Positions 35,194 through 45,036 of a DNA stretch of 64,000 bases are shown here, piece by piece. The stretch lies in the NCBI RefSeq assembly GCF_007748115.1, contig NZ_CP036289.1:5394001-5458000 (forward strand), read 5' to 3'. The notes below the pieces were generated by a model. The model saw nothing but the letters and a program-made list of their open reading frames with translations. It made no database searches and was not told the origin of the DNA. A program made the position numbers and the translations under genes. Numbering within the stretch: position 1 is the stretch's first letter; each line of letters begins with the position of its first letter. This DNA is from Bremerella volcania (GTDB taxonomy: Bacteria; Planctomycetota; Planctomycetia; Pirellulales; Pirellulaceae).

Positions 35194-36606
35194 TTAAATA
35201 TCGTAATACAAGCAGAACTCATAAGGATGCGGACGCAGACGAATCGCGTCGGCTTCGTTCTTTCGCTTGTACTCGATCCACGTTTCGATCACGTCCTTCG
35301 TGAACACGTCGCCGCGCAATAGGAACTCGTGATCGGCCGCGAGCGCATCCAATGCTTCATCCAGCGAGCCTGGCGTCTTCGGCACGGCGGCCGCTTCTTC
35401 CGGCGGCAAGTCGTAGATGTCCTTGTCCAGCGGCTGGCCGGGATCGATCTTGTTTTGAATCCCGTCGATCGCGGCCATGGTGATCGCGGCGAATGCCAGG
35501 TACGGGTTACAGGTCGGATCGGGGCAGCGGAATTCCACCCGCTTCGCCTTCGGACTGGGGCTGTACATCGGAATGCGGCACGATGCCGAGCGGTTCCGCT
35601 GCGAGTACGCCAGGTTGACCGGGGCTTCGTACCCCGGCACCAATCGCTTGTAGCTATTGGTCGTCGGATTGGTAAACGCTAATACCGCCGCGGCATGCTT
35701 CAGCAGACCGCCAATCGCATGCAGCGCCGTCTCGCTGAGGCCTGCGTAGCCGCTGCCTGCGAACAACGGCTCGTTATCCTTCCAGAACGAGAAGTGCGTG
35801 TGCATGCCGCTGCCGTTATCGCTGAAGACCGGCTTGGGCATGAACGTGGCCGTGCGGTTGTTTCTCTTGGCGACGTTTTTGATCACGTATTTGTAGATCA
35901 AAAGATCGTCCGCCATCTTCACCATCTCGTTGAACCGCATGTCAATTTCGCACTGACCGGCGGTCGATACTTCGTGGTGCTGGGCCTCGACGTTCAAACC
36001 GCACTCGATCATCGTCTGCATCATCTCGTTCCGCAGATCCATGAGCGAGTCGGCTGGCGGCACCGGGAAGTAACCTTCTTTGTGACGCAGCTTGTAACCG
36101 AGATTTGGCCCTTCATCCCGGCCGCGGTTCCACTCCCCTTCCACGCTGTCGATGTAATAGAAACCGTGCTGCGGGCGTTGGTCGAAGCGGACGTCGTCGA
36201 ACACGAAGAACTCCGCTTCCGGACCGATGAAACAGGTATCGGCGATGCCGGTGCTCTTCAAGTAGTTAGCCGCTTTGCGACAAACGTTGCGCGGATCGCG
36301 TGAGTAATCTTCACGCGTGATCGGATCTTGAATATTGCAGATCAGAACGAGCGTGGGCAACTGCGTAAATGGATCGACAAAGGCCGTATCAGGCTGCGGC
36401 ACCACGAGCATGTCGCTCTCGTTGATCGCCTGCCAGCCGCGGATGCTGGAGCCGTCAAAGCCGAGGCCATCTTCGAAGGTATCTTCGCTTAAGTGGCTGA
36501 CCGGAATGGTGAAATGCTGCCACAGACCGGGGAAATCCATGAAGCGGAAATCGACCGCTTTCACATCGTTTTCACGGCACAGGGCTAAGACTTCTTTCGG
36601 CGTCAT
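35194..36606 (-). CDS. glnA: Glutamine synthetase type I
   Basis: 470 residues, typical GSI dodecamer subunit. Condenses glutamate and ammonia with ATP. Marks: [37 protein letters not shown], the [10 protein letters not shown]-like [32 protein letters not shown] and, near residue 397, [10 protein letters not shown]. The last carries the tyrosine that is adenylylated in the GSI-beta subgroup, so regulation by a GlnE-like adenylyltransferase is possible. ATG at 36606 with GGGAG upstream was chosen; the frame remains open to 36681 without resemblance. Stands alone on the minus strand. Confidence 0.96.
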   Translation of the reverse strand: MTPKEVLALCRENDVKAVDFRFMDFPGLWQHFTIPVSHLSEDTFEDGLGFDGSSIRGWQAINESDMLVVPQPDTAFVDPFTQLPTLVLICNIQDPITREDYSRDPRNVCRKAANYLKSTGIADTCFIGPEAEFFVFDDVRFDQRPQHGFYYIDSVEGEWNRGRDEGPNLGYKLRHKEGYFPVPPADSLMDLRNEMMQTMIECGLNVEAQHHEVSTAGQCEIDMRFNEMVKMADDLLIYKYVIKNVAKRNNRTATFMPKPVFSDNGSGMHTHFSFWKDNEPLFAGSGYAGLSETALHAIGGLLKHAAAVLAFTNPTTNSYKRLVPGYEAPVNLAYSQRNRSASCRIPMYSPSPKAKRVEFRCPDPTCNPYLAFAAITMAAIDGIQNKIDPGQPLDKDIYDLPPEEAAAVPKTPGSLDEALDALAADHEFLLRGDVFTKDVIETWIEYKRKNEADAIRLRPHPYEFCLYYDI

Positions 36607-36761
36607 ATTGGGGCTCCCTTTCAACTTGGTGGTGACGTGGGGCAGGCAAGATCGGGAACCGAGACACCACCCAGCACGCAAGAGCTAAGTGGCGTCACGA
36701 TTCCTGCATGAATCAACAATATGGCGCTTTCATTGCCGCGATTCAATGAGACCGAAAGATT

Positions 36762-39386
36762 TTATTCCGGTGGCTTCCCGGCTTGCGTGAGAACTTCATC
36801 GTCTGAAAAGCGATTCATCAACGCGAGAAAACATGGCAGCATGATCGTGCGGACGACGAACGTATCGAGCAAAACGCCGACGGTCAGGGCAAATCCAATT
36901 TCAATCACCCCGAGCAGCGTTCCCATGCACATCGACGCGAAAGTCCCGGCCATCACCAGACCGCAACTGGTAATAATTCCGCCAGTGGTCGTCATCCCGC
37001 GCAATAGCCCATCGCGCAGCCCCAGTCGCCGCTGCTCTTCAAACACCCGCGTCGCCAGGTAGACGTTATAGTCCTGACCGATCGCCGCCAGAATGACGAA
37101 CAAGAACAACGGCACCTTCCAGTCCAATGCCTGGTACGAATCGGCATAGACGGTGCGGAAAAACAGTTCGGTGATGCCCAGCGTGACGTAGTAACTGAAC
37201 AGCACCGAGAGGATCATGTACGCGCACACCATCGGCCGCCGCAGGATCACCAGCAGCACGAGAAACACCGCCACGATCACCCCCAACTCGATCCGCTTTT
37301 GATCCTGCGTGGTGACCTTCATCAGGTCGCGAATCGATGGCGTCGTTCCTTGGATGTAGATCTTCGTTTCGTTCCAGGGAGGCGGCAACGTGGCAATCTC
37401 TTCCTGCAAGTTGGTCTCGATGTGGTCCATCAGCGCGATCGCTTCGTTGGAAAACGGATTGCGATCGGTCAGCACACGGAACAAAGCGATCTGCCCACTC
37501 CACTTTGGCTCCTGAGCCAGGAAGAACTCTTTCGTCCGGCTATGATTTTTGAGCATCAAGATTTGCCGCCCGCGCGACGAAAACGTGAAAACCGGGCGAT
37601 CCCCCAGCGGCTGCTCGCTGGTAAAAACGCGTTCAACGTCGTCGTCGGTGTTGAAAATCGTCACAGCAAGCTGGTTGGTGATGGCCTGCCCTTGGGTTTC
37701 CATGAATTGGCCAGCCGGGTTCACCGCCAGGATCGTCAGCGGCCCGCTTTCCCCGAGTGGAAAATAATTCCGAATACGTAGCGCCGTCTGCTTCGCCATG
37801 CGGTCGTCATCGAGATCGCCGAACAAGTCGTACGAAACCTCAACCGCCCGGCCGGTGGTGATTCGTTTGTACAGACTCGGAAAACCGACGATCCCAAGTA
37901 GCAGCACCACGACCGTCAATGTGAGACCTGGCCGCGAACATACCAACTGCGAAATGCGTTCCCACCAACCCGCCGACACGGGTCGGCTTTTCTCGACGAA
38001 CTGCCGCGTATCTCCCCACGGCCAAAACATGGTCTGCCCCATAAAACGCATGATCGCCGGGGCCAGCGTCAGGCAGGTCAATAGGGTGATGAGCAGACAA
38101 AGCCCGATCGCCGGGCCGCTGTTGCGGTACTTCTCGAAATCGGCGAAGAACATCATCCCCAGCCCGACCACCGTCGTCATCGCGCTGGCCGTCAAGGCCT
38201 CCCCTACCCCGGCCAAGGCCCTAGCGATCGCCCAGTCATGATCGCGGCAGCGGGCCAGTTCCTCTCGGTAGCGACCTATCAAAAACAAACAGAAGTCGGT
38301 CCCTGCCCCGAACAAGATCACCACGATAAAGATTCGTGACGTCTTAAATACCTTGAAGTCGAACCAATCCATCCCTGGAAGCAAGTGTACCTGCGTGAGC
38401 AGCGCGACCAGCCACGACGAAATGATGAACGACACCGCAATCGAAAGCAGCGGTACCGTCAGAAGCATCGGCGTGCGGTAAATCAGCAGCAGGATGATGA
38501 TCACCAGCAAAATCGTGTAAAGCTCGGTATTGGCGATGCTCTCTTTGGCCGCCATCAGCATTTCGCCACCAATCGCCGCGTTACCGGTTACACCAATATC
38601 TAAATGTGTGAGCCCCGCTTCCTGAGCCCGGGTGCGCCAAGTTTCGACGTACTGGGTCGCTTCCTGCAGTACGCGGATATTGTCGGTGGCCATGAATTCG
38701 TTGCGCGACTCGACCACGATCAGCACGGCATGTCCGTTCTTGCTGGTCAGCATGTCGCCGCGAACCAGTGTGTGCCGCGTAAGAACGTCGAACTGATTCC
38801 AGTTGATTGGATCGACCGGAACGAGTTCGAGCGTTTCCTGTTTCAGCTCCGGACGCAACGCAATTGCCTGCTCGCGATACTGTTTTCCAGCATCGTCATC
38901 CCCATACTGCTGACTGGCGAAGGCCATGTTCCACAGCGGTTGCCAGTTCTTCGAGTCGAGCAGCGCCGACTCTTCCCACGCGGCCATCACCTGCTGCACC
39001 GGTGTCGGCAATTCGTCTTCGGGTGGTTTGCTCTGGGAAGCCTCCGCAGCGATCGCCGCCTGGTACAGCATCACCCCTTGGACGTTTTGCAGCGGCGAGG
39101 CCATCTTGTCCGCGAAACGCAGATCATCCTCGGTCAGGGGCTCGTCTTTCCGGCTGATGGCAAACACCAACTGGCTTTTCGCCTGACGCTGTGGAAAGGC
39201 TTCGCGGAAGAGGCGTTCGGCTTCGACGCTCGGCAGACCGGCAGGCAAGAACGCCAAGTCGCCATCGAGCGTCACATCGTTCCAATGCGGCGGCAAAACC
39301 GCCGCCGCAAGCGCCAATACCGTCCAAAAGCAAAGGATGGCAATGGGATAGCGGACAACGAACTTCCCCAGCTTTTGGAACAACAA
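36762..39386 (-). CDS. MMPL/RND-family membrane exporter
   Basis: About 874 residues. Two homologous halves, each with one leading membrane helix, a large periplasmic loop and a five-helix bundle. The first half starts LFQKLGKFVVRYPIAILCFW and has the helix-4 motif FGAGTDFCLFLIGRYREEL; the second has LAAIGQDYNVYLATRVFEEQ. These G-x-x-x-D/Y positions are the proton-relay region of the MMPL group. Such proteins move lipids or hydrophobic compounds out of the cytoplasmic membrane; substrate unknown. The start is unclear: no ATG is in frame before the first helix. I used the TTG at 39386, preceded by GAAGG; the frame is open to another TTG at 39458. No membrane-fusion partner is next to it. Confidence 0.85.
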   Translation of the reverse strand: MLFQKLGKFVVRYPIAILCFWTVLALAAAVLPPHWNDVTLDGDLAFLPAGLPSVEAERLFREAFPQRQAKSQLVFAISRKDEPLTEDDLRFADKMASPLQNVQGVMLYQAAIAAEASQSKPPEDELPTPVQQVMAAWEESALLDSKNWQPLWNMAFASQQYGDDDAGKQYREQAIALRPELKQETLELVPVDPINWNQFDVLTRHTLVRGDMLTSKNGHAVLIVVESRNEFMATDNIRVLQEATQYVETWRTRAQEAGLTHLDIGVTGNAAIGGEMLMAAKESIANTELYTILLVIIILLLIYRTPMLLTVPLLSIAVSFIISSWLVALLTQVHLLPGMDWFDFKVFKTSRIFIVVILFGAGTDFCLFLIGRYREELARCRDHDWAIARALAGVGEALTASAMTTVVGLGMMFFADFEKYRNSGPAIGLCLLITLLTCLTLAPAIMRFMGQTMFWPWGDTRQFVEKSRPVSAGWWERISQLVCSRPGLTLTVVVLLLGIVGFPSLYKRITTGRAVEVSYDLFGDLDDDRMAKQTALRIRNYFPLGESGPLTILAVNPAGQFMETQGQAITNQLAVTIFNTDDDVERVFTSEQPLGDRPVFTFSSRGRQILMLKNHSRTKEFFLAQEPKWSGQIALFRVLTDRNPFSNEAIALMDHIETNLQEEIATLPPPWNETKIYIQGTTPSIRDLMKVTTQDQKRIELGVIVAVFLVLLVILRRPMVCAYMILSVLFSYYVTLGITELFFRTVYADSYQALDWKVPLFLFVILAAIGQDYNVYLATRVFEEQRRLGLRDGLLRGMTTTGGIITSCGLVMAGTFASMCMGTLLGVIEIGFALTVGVLLDTFVVRTIMLPCFLALMNRFSDDEVLTQAGKPPE

Positions 39387-39555
39387 GATACGAGGCCTTC
39401 GCCACGAGTCATACGAGCAGAGTGCCGAGCCGCTATTTGCGCGGCTTACCCAACCCAATTAATCGTAGCGGCCAGCCCAGGCGTCGCCAACCAGACACCG
39501 TGTTGCCAAGCAAACACTGCATCCCACGTGTGGCAGTAAAAAGAGACCAATCGCG

Positions 39556-41238
39556 TTATCGCTGATCTTGCGTGCGGGTCGACAGACCAGGCACGCCCAG
39601 CAGTTGTTTGGCAGCGACCAGGCCAGCATCCATTACCGGATCGGCCTGCGAAGTAGCCTGTTCGACGGCGGCTTTCACTTCGGAAAGATCCGGCTTGCCA
39701 GCGACGCGAACGTTCACGTCCGGCACCACCCCGTTTCGGCTGATCGCTCGTCCGCTGGGGGAGAAGAACTTGGCGGTGGTCAGGCGAAGCCCCGTTCCGG
39801 CGGTTGCCAGCGGGAAGATCCCCTGCACCGAGCCTTTGCCGTAGCTACGCTGTCCGACGACCGTTCCGCGACGATGATCACGAATCGCACCGGCGAAGAT
39901 TTCACTGGCACTGGCCGAGTTCGAGTCGATCAGCACGACCAGCGGGACTCGCCAGGTACCTGGCATGTGAGCGGTATAGTCGAAGTCTTCGCGAGCGTTG
40001 CGGCCGCGGGTCGAGACGATGGTCCCTTGCTCGACGAACAAGTCGACCATGTCGACAGCCGCCGTCAGCAAACCGCCTGGGTTCCCGCGAAGGTCGATTA
40101 CCAGGGCCCGCATCCCATCGCGATGCAGTTTCCACATGGCCTGGCTCAGATCGGCCGGGGTGTTCTTCTGAAAGCTGGTGATCTTCAGGTAGCCGATCTT
40201 CGACTCGTCATCGATGATGTGAACGTTGTCGACGCTCGGCACTTCGACGCGATCGCGACGCACCATCATGTCGCGGGCTGGCTGGTTCGGGCTGACCACG
40301 GTGACGCGGACGCTTGAACCGATCGGGCCTTTGAGCATGTCAGCGGCTTTGTCGGTCGAAATCACTTCGGTCAGGTGACCGTCGACGGCAATGATGCGAT
40401 CGCCCGAGCGGATGCCTGCCTGGTGGGCTGGACTGCCGTCGATGGCATGCACGATCAACAGATTGCCTGAGTCGGCCTTCAGTTCGACGCCCAGACCGAC
40501 GAAGTTCCCTTCGATCTGCGAGTAGACTTCGGTCAGCTGATCTTGGGTAAGGAAGCTGGTATAAGGATCGAGCGAAGCAGCCGTTCCGCAGGCGAATTCG
40601 AGGATCGTGGCGGTCGGCTTCACGCCCAGGTTTTGCCACATCAGTTCGGCGGCGTAGTTGGCCGTTTCGACCGCTTGCTGCGGCGAACTGACGTTCTGCC
40701 AGTTGACGTTCTCGTTCAACAGGCGGCGAACTTGTTCGATGCGATTGCGATCGGCGTCCTTCAGGTTCTTCTTATGGAAGACCTCTTCTTTCAGAGCCAC
40801 GTCCAGTTGCTTCACGCCTTCGCGGCTGACGTCGCTCCAGCGGGGCGAGTCGACGTAGCTGGCCTGAACCTTACGCAGCACCTCGTCATACAGTCGCAGC
40901 GCGTCGTCGCGCGACATCGTATCGATCGAGCGAACAAAGCTTTGATCGGTGTAACGGCGGCCAACGTCGTAGTGCAGTCGTGCGAGGTTCGCTTTTCGCT
41001 GCACGCTGGAATCAAAGCCGTGCAGGCGCAGGGCATCTTCGTAGAAGGTCAACGCTTCACCCCAACGGCCTTGGCGTTCGAGCTGTTCGCCATTGGCGAT
41101 GACTTCGCGAACGGCGGTCTCGTCAATGCGAGCTTCGTCGGGAATCCGGATCTGACCGTAGACAGTCGCCGGAACCAAAGAGAGCAGGGCGATCAGGAGA
41201 GCAATCGCCAACTTGGTTGATTTATGTACTGTGTGCAT
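39556..41238 (-). CDS. Exported S41-family C-terminal processing protease (CtpA-like)
   Basis: 560 residues. Signal peptide about 1-29 (LAIALLIALLSLVPATVYG). A helical, TPR-like segment follows (about 35-110), then a PDZ domain (about 240-320, GNFVGLGVELKADSGNLLIV and AGIRSGDRIIAVDG) and the S41 protease domain with IDLRGNPGGLL, the catalytic serine in NSASASEIFAGA and the lysine in RSYGKGSVQG. It cleaves or trims periplasmic proteins from the C-terminus. I chose ATG at 41238 because the signal peptide begins there; the longer frame to 41406 is not needed. Confidence 0.92.
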   Translation of the reverse strand: MHTVHKSTKLAIALLIALLSLVPATVYGQIRIPDEARIDETAVREVIANGEQLERQGRWGEALTFYEDALRLHGFDSSVQRKANLARLHYDVGRRYTDQSFVRSIDTMSRDDALRLYDEVLRKVQASYVDSPRWSDVSREGVKQLDVALKEEVFHKKNLKDADRNRIEQVRRLLNENVNWQNVSSPQQAVETANYAAELMWQNLGVKPTATILEFACGTAASLDPYTSFLTQDQLTEVYSQIEGNFVGLGVELKADSGNLLIVHAIDGSPAHQAGIRSGDRIIAVDGHLTEVISTDKAADMLKGPIGSSVRVTVVSPNQPARDMMVRRDRVEVPSVDNVHIIDDESKIGYLKITSFQKNTPADLSQAMWKLHRDGMRALVIDLRGNPGGLLTAAVDMVDLFVEQGTIVSTRGRNAREDFDYTAHMPGTWRVPLVVLIDSNSASASEIFAGAIRDHRRGTVVGQRSYGKGSVQGIFPLATAGTGLRLTTAKFFSPSGRAISRNGVVPDVNVRVAGKPDLSEVKAAVEQATSQADPVMDAGLVAAKQLLGVPGLSTRTQDQR

Positions 41239-41696
41239 GATCCGTCGCAGCGTCCAGTGTCCAACGTCACCAGCGACGACGCGATATGAATCAGCCCCAA
41301 GAAGAACTTGGCAAGGGCTGATAGCGGGTCGAAGTACCGGCAACTGGGGGGGAGTAAATCTCGTGAAGGACGGGCCATCATTTCGACCCAGTCCACTATA
41401 GATCACGAAAATGCCCTGGTCAAAAAATCGACGACTCTTTTTGGCGGGATATTTTCCCTAGAAACGCTACAGCCTGACTCCCGGGTTCCGGTCGATCGGG
41501 TTGAGCCTAATTTCGAGTTTTGCGTCGATCGCGCTTCCTGGCGCTGCGGTACTTCCTGAACCGATCCTGCAAATGGGCTTCCTATCGCACTGTATTGTAT
41601 GCAGGAGGCCCTCAAAAGGTTCGTTTCCGGGCAAAAAACGCCTGAAAATGGCCTGAAATGCCAGCATTGATGGCGGAATCAAACCGTCTCGGCAAA
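41239..41696. other. Intergenic region upstream of the S41 protease gene
   Basis: 458 bases between two minus-strand genes. It must hold the protease promoter and the 3' end of the permease transcript. Open frames here are short and unlike known proteins. No terminator with a good T-run is visible. Confidence 0.4.
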
Positions 41697-43532
41697 CTAT
41701 GCCAGCGGCAGAACGATGGCCATTAGCACCGCCATGGCAAAGCTGGTGGCTCCCAGCACCATCAATAGCGGCGTCCATGTCTTGAGCGCTTCGACCTCGG
41801 TTAAACCGCTCATCTTGGCGAAGATCCAGAACCCGCTGTCGTTCATCCACGAACCAAACAGCGACCCAGCCCCGATGCTGGCCGCCAGGTAGACCGGGTG
41901 AAAACCGAGCACCTCGGGATTGGCCAGGCTCACCAGCATCCCGCTCGAGGTGATCATCGCGACGGTGCTCGAGCCTTGAGCGATCTTCAGGACCGAAGCA
42001 ATCCCAAAGCCGAGAAACAGAATCATCAGCTTGGCCGAAGCGGCGTCCGACCCGACCGGGAACATGTTCTGAATCGCGTCCCCCACGTTCGCGACCGTCA
42101 GCATCGCACCGAACGCCCCACCCGCCGCCGTGATCAAGATGATCAAACCGCCACTCATCAGCGAGACCTCGACCGACGTGGCCAACTCTTTCAGCGACAA
42201 CGACCGCTGTACGGCCAACGTCCACATGGCAATGACGGCCGAGATCAACAAGGCGAAGTTCGGATCCCCCAACATCGACGTCACGTTGGCCGCTTCTCGC
42301 GTCCGGGTCTCCCACGCGTACGGCTTCAGCACGTCCGAGTCGTAGGCCGACTGCAGCACTTCGCGGTTCATCCGCTCGGCGGTCACCGGCGCCATGCGGG
42401 CCGGGTTCGCACCTGCCAGTGACATGGCCGTGCTGGAAAGCTTCATCCCCAGAAACGCATCCCGGTTCTTGGGAAAACTTTTGTCCAGTAGCAAGTAGCG
42501 ATTCAAACCTGCGCGAAGTTCGTTTTGTTCTTCACCATTCAGGTCGCCCGTTTGCAGAAGCAACTCGACAATGCGTGCACGTTCGGCATCACTTCCGTCG
42601 CCGCGAATGGTAGCGAGGACATGCTTGCCGAAGTTGGTCTCGGCGTCGGCCGCTTCGTCGTTTTGAATACGGCTACGAAACGCGCTCCAGTCGGCAATAT
42701 CCCCTTCGCGAAGCTGAGCGGCACGTTCCGCGTCGGCCATCGTGGTGAGCACTGTATTGGTCGAGATCAAAATCACCGGCAACAAAACCGGGGCCAGCGA
42801 AATCCACAGCGAAGGCAGCTTGTCGTCGGGAATCGCTTCCGGTTCTGGCTCGCTCCCCAAAGGACGCATCGGCAGCGGCATCAAGCGGTTCATGAAAGAC
42901 GAAAACCACAGCCCCGCGCACGCAGCCGGAAAAGCGATCATCGCCCCGATCAAGATCATCAGCCCCTTATCGACATTCAACTGATCGGCCACGACCAGCG
43001 GGCCAGGCGTCGGCGGCACGAGCGTATGCGTGATACAACCGCCCGTTGCAATGGCCATCACATACAGCAAGTAGTTCTTCTGCGTCTTGCGAAACATCGA
43101 CCGCCCCAGCGGCACGAGCAAGTAGAAGACCGTATCGAAAAACACCGGCACGGCCAGCACGAAACCACTTCCCATCAATGCGATCGGCGAACGTTTCTCA
43201 CCAAAGACCGACATAAATGCCCGAACCACGCGGTCCGCGGCGCCACTATCCAACATGCACTTGCCGATGATCGCCGCCAAGGCAATCACAATGCCCACGC
43301 CACCAGCCGTTCCGCCGAATGCCGAAGCAACTCGCGAGAACTTATCCTGGATCGCACCACCGGCCATCAAGCTGACAACCATGGCCGCGGTGATCAGGGC
43401 CAAAAAAGCATTGGCCCGCATAAAAATGATCAGGCCAAGCACGGTTGCCATGCCGACGAACAAGCAAAGCAGCGAATACTGATCAGGCGTGATGGTGGAT
43501 TGAGCGAAAAGAGAGATATCTAGCGGAATCAT
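41697..43532 (-). CDS. GntP-family permease with large soluble insertion
   Basis: 611 residues; GntP carriers are usually about 450. The N-terminal half has the family marks GGVGIVIALAAIIGKCMLDSGA, VLAVPVFFDTVFYLLVPL and TGGCITHTLVPPTPGPL. The C-terminal half resumes at about 420 with GDPNFALLISAVIAMW and includes KIAQGSSTVAMIT. Between them, at about 266-416, lies a hydrophilic, helical insertion of about 150 residues in the position of a loop between membrane segments. The family imports gluconate and related sugar acids with protons. No sugar-acid catabolic gene is adjacent, so the substrate is unknown. ATG at 43532. Confidence 0.88.
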   Translation of the reverse strand: MIPLDISLFAQSTITPDQYSLLCLFVGMATVLGLIIFMRANAFLALITAAMVVSLMAGGAIQDKFSRVASAFGGTAGGVGIVIALAAIIGKCMLDSGAADRVVRAFMSVFGEKRSPIALMGSGFVLAVPVFFDTVFYLLVPLGRSMFRKTQKNYLLYVMAIATGGCITHTLVPPTPGPLVVADQLNVDKGLMILIGAMIAFPAACAGLWFSSFMNRLMPLPMRPLGSEPEPEAIPDDKLPSLWISLAPVLLPVILISTNTVLTTMADAERAAQLREGDIADWSAFRSRIQNDEAADAETNFGKHVLATIRGDGSDAERARIVELLLQTGDLNGEEQNELRAGLNRYLLLDKSFPKNRDAFLGMKLSSTAMSLAGANPARMAPVTAERMNREVLQSAYDSDVLKPYAWETRTREAANVTSMLGDPNFALLISAVIAMWTLAVQRSLSLKELATSVEVSLMSGGLIILITAAGGAFGAMLTVANVGDAIQNMFPVGSDAASAKLMILFLGFGIASVLKIAQGSSTVAMITSSGMLVSLANPEVLGFHPVYLAASIGAGSLFGSWMNDSGFWIFAKMSGLTEVEALKTWTPLLMVLGATSFAMAVLMAIVLPLA

Positions 43533-43702
43533 TCCGGGGATCTCGACTAGCTGGGGCAGGGCAGGGGAGTCGTACGAAAAGCTTTCTTTTCTTCAAGAAA
43601 GATTTCGTTGAAGATGCCATAACTCTATGGCAATTACAAGACTTCCCCCACCGATCGACGGTACGATGAGCCAATTGAATCCACTTTTTTGGGGAAACAC
43701 GC

Positions 43703-44449
43703 ATGTCTTCCGATATCGAGCTGACCGCCAACTGGCTTCGCCGCGCGAAATCTGCCGTCGTGTTCACCGGCGCCGGAATCAGCACCGAGAGTGGCATCCC
43801 TGACTTTCGTTCCCCTGGGGGCGTCTGGTCGAAGTACCGCACCGTCTACTTCGACGAGTTCTGCCGATCGGCCCAGGCACGTCACGAATACTGGACGCAG
43901 AAGATCGAAGCGCACGTCGCGTTCGCAGCCGCCGATCCGAACATCGGCCATCAAACGATCGCCAAGTGGGAAGAGCAGGGGAGAATCCGCGGCGTGATCA
44001 CGCAGAACATCGACGGCCTGCATCAAATCGCTGGCAGCCAGAATGTGCTTGAACTGCACGGCACCGCGCGGGAAGTGACCTGCCTGGACTGCGACTGGCG
44101 ATCACCGGTCGATCCTTTCGTCACGCAGTTTCGTGAAACGAACGAAGTGCCCTTGTGCCCGGAGTGTGGCGATGGCCGCTTGAAACACGCGACGGTCTCG
44201 TTCGGCCAGGTCCTGCCAGAGTTGACGCTCAATCGCGCGCTCCGGTGGTGCCAGGAAGCCGACCTGGTCATCACGGTGGGCTCGTCCCTGGTCGTCTACC
44301 CAGCCGCAGGCCTGCCTGAAGCAGGCAAACGCAACGGCGCGAAACTGGTCATCATCAACCGCGACGAAACGGGCCTCGACACGATCGCCGATATGCTAAT
44401 CCCCGGAAGCTGCGGCGAAGCCCTAACCGCCATCGACGCCGCTATTTAA
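43703..44449 (+). CDS. cobB: NAD-dependent protein deacylase (sirtuin)
   Basis: 248 residues. All Sir2 blocks are intact: FTGAGISTESGIPDFRSPGG, TQNIDGLHQ (catalytic region), VLELHGTA with the catalytic histidine, the zinc cysteines CLDC and CPEC, and VGSSLVVYPAAGLP. It removes acyl groups from lysine using NAD. ATG at 43703. It is divergent from the GntP permease gene (about 170 bases) and is followed by a long repeat-rich gap. Confidence 0.93.
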   Translation: MSSDIELTANWLRRAKSAVVFTGAGISTESGIPDFRSPGGVWSKYRTVYFDEFCRSAQARHEYWTQKIEAHVAFAAADPNIGHQTIAKWEEQGRIRGVITQNIDGLHQIAGSQNVLELHGTAREVTCLDCDWRSPVDPFVTQFRETNEVPLCPECGDGRLKHATVSFGQVLPELTLNRALRWCQEADLVITVGSSLVVYPAAGLPEAGKRNGAKLVIINRDETGLDTIADMLIPGSCGEALTAIDAAI

Positions 44450-44737
44450 ATTCCACTCCCCTGGCCCCTCCGGGAAAAGGCCAGGGTGAAGGGCAAACCG
44501 GGTACCAACTTCTCGAATGCAAAAAGAGAAGACCAACCACGGATGGCACGGATGAACACGGATCGGAACGCTTGAGAACGGGTGCCACTGCCGCCCCCGG
44601 CAGTGCGAAGTTGGTACTTGGCCTCGATTCATTCCCATCCGCGTCATCCGTGGTCAAAAAAATTTTTCCCGCGCGCACTATCTCACTGAAGCGCTAGTCC
44701 TCTAAATTGCACGTACACCCGACGAAGCAATCACGCT
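44450..44737. repeat. Intergenic region with interleaved short inverted repeats
   Basis: GTACCAACTTC (about 44501-44511) recurs inverted as GAAGTTGGTAC (near 44608-44618), and ACCACGGATG (near 44536-44545) recurs inverted as CATCCGTGGT near 44645-44655. A segment around 44536-44562 reads CCACGGATGGCACGGATGAA, a common low-complexity intergenic motif in bacteria. The first bases after the sirtuin stop also hold CTGGCC/GGCCAG pairs. No gene. Confidence 0.55.
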
Positions 44738-44990
44738 TCCCGGGTGCCAAGCCCGCGTTCGCGTGGGCCTGCCGTTTCAGCCCCAACGGGGCGACAGAGA
44801 ATAGCCAGGGGCGTCAGCCCCTGGTAGGTGACCAGAAAAAAACAAGCCCTGAAAGGGCGACAGAACCTATGTGTCATTCATGATTCTGTCGCCCCGTTGG
44901 GGCTCACCATTCGTCGTGCATCCAGGACCAGGGGCTCACGCCCCTGGCTATTATCTGCCGCCCCGTTGGGGCTCGGAGGGATTCACGTCC
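44738..44990. repeat. Planctomycete-type intergenic repeat with repeated hairpin arms
   Basis: The 20-base arm at 44779-44798 (AGCCCCAACGGGGCGACAGA) is repeated inverted at 44885-44904 (perfect) and at 44954-44973 (one mismatch). Two identical 8-bp hairpins CCAGGGGC/GCCCCTGG lie at 44805-44824 and 44928-44947. Together the unit looks like a tandem, partly inverted duplication of one element. Such blocks are scattered through planctomycete intergenic regions. It ends shortly before the next open frame. Confidence 0.75.
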
Positions 44991-45036
44991 ATAGCTTTAT
45001 TTTTGAATCCCAACACCTTCAACACACTCAAACGTC

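Noticed and set aside
44738-44990. Possible CRISPR array
   Set aside because: Repeats are inverted and unevenly spaced with hairpins, and there are no cas genes; it is a palindromic intergenic repeat.
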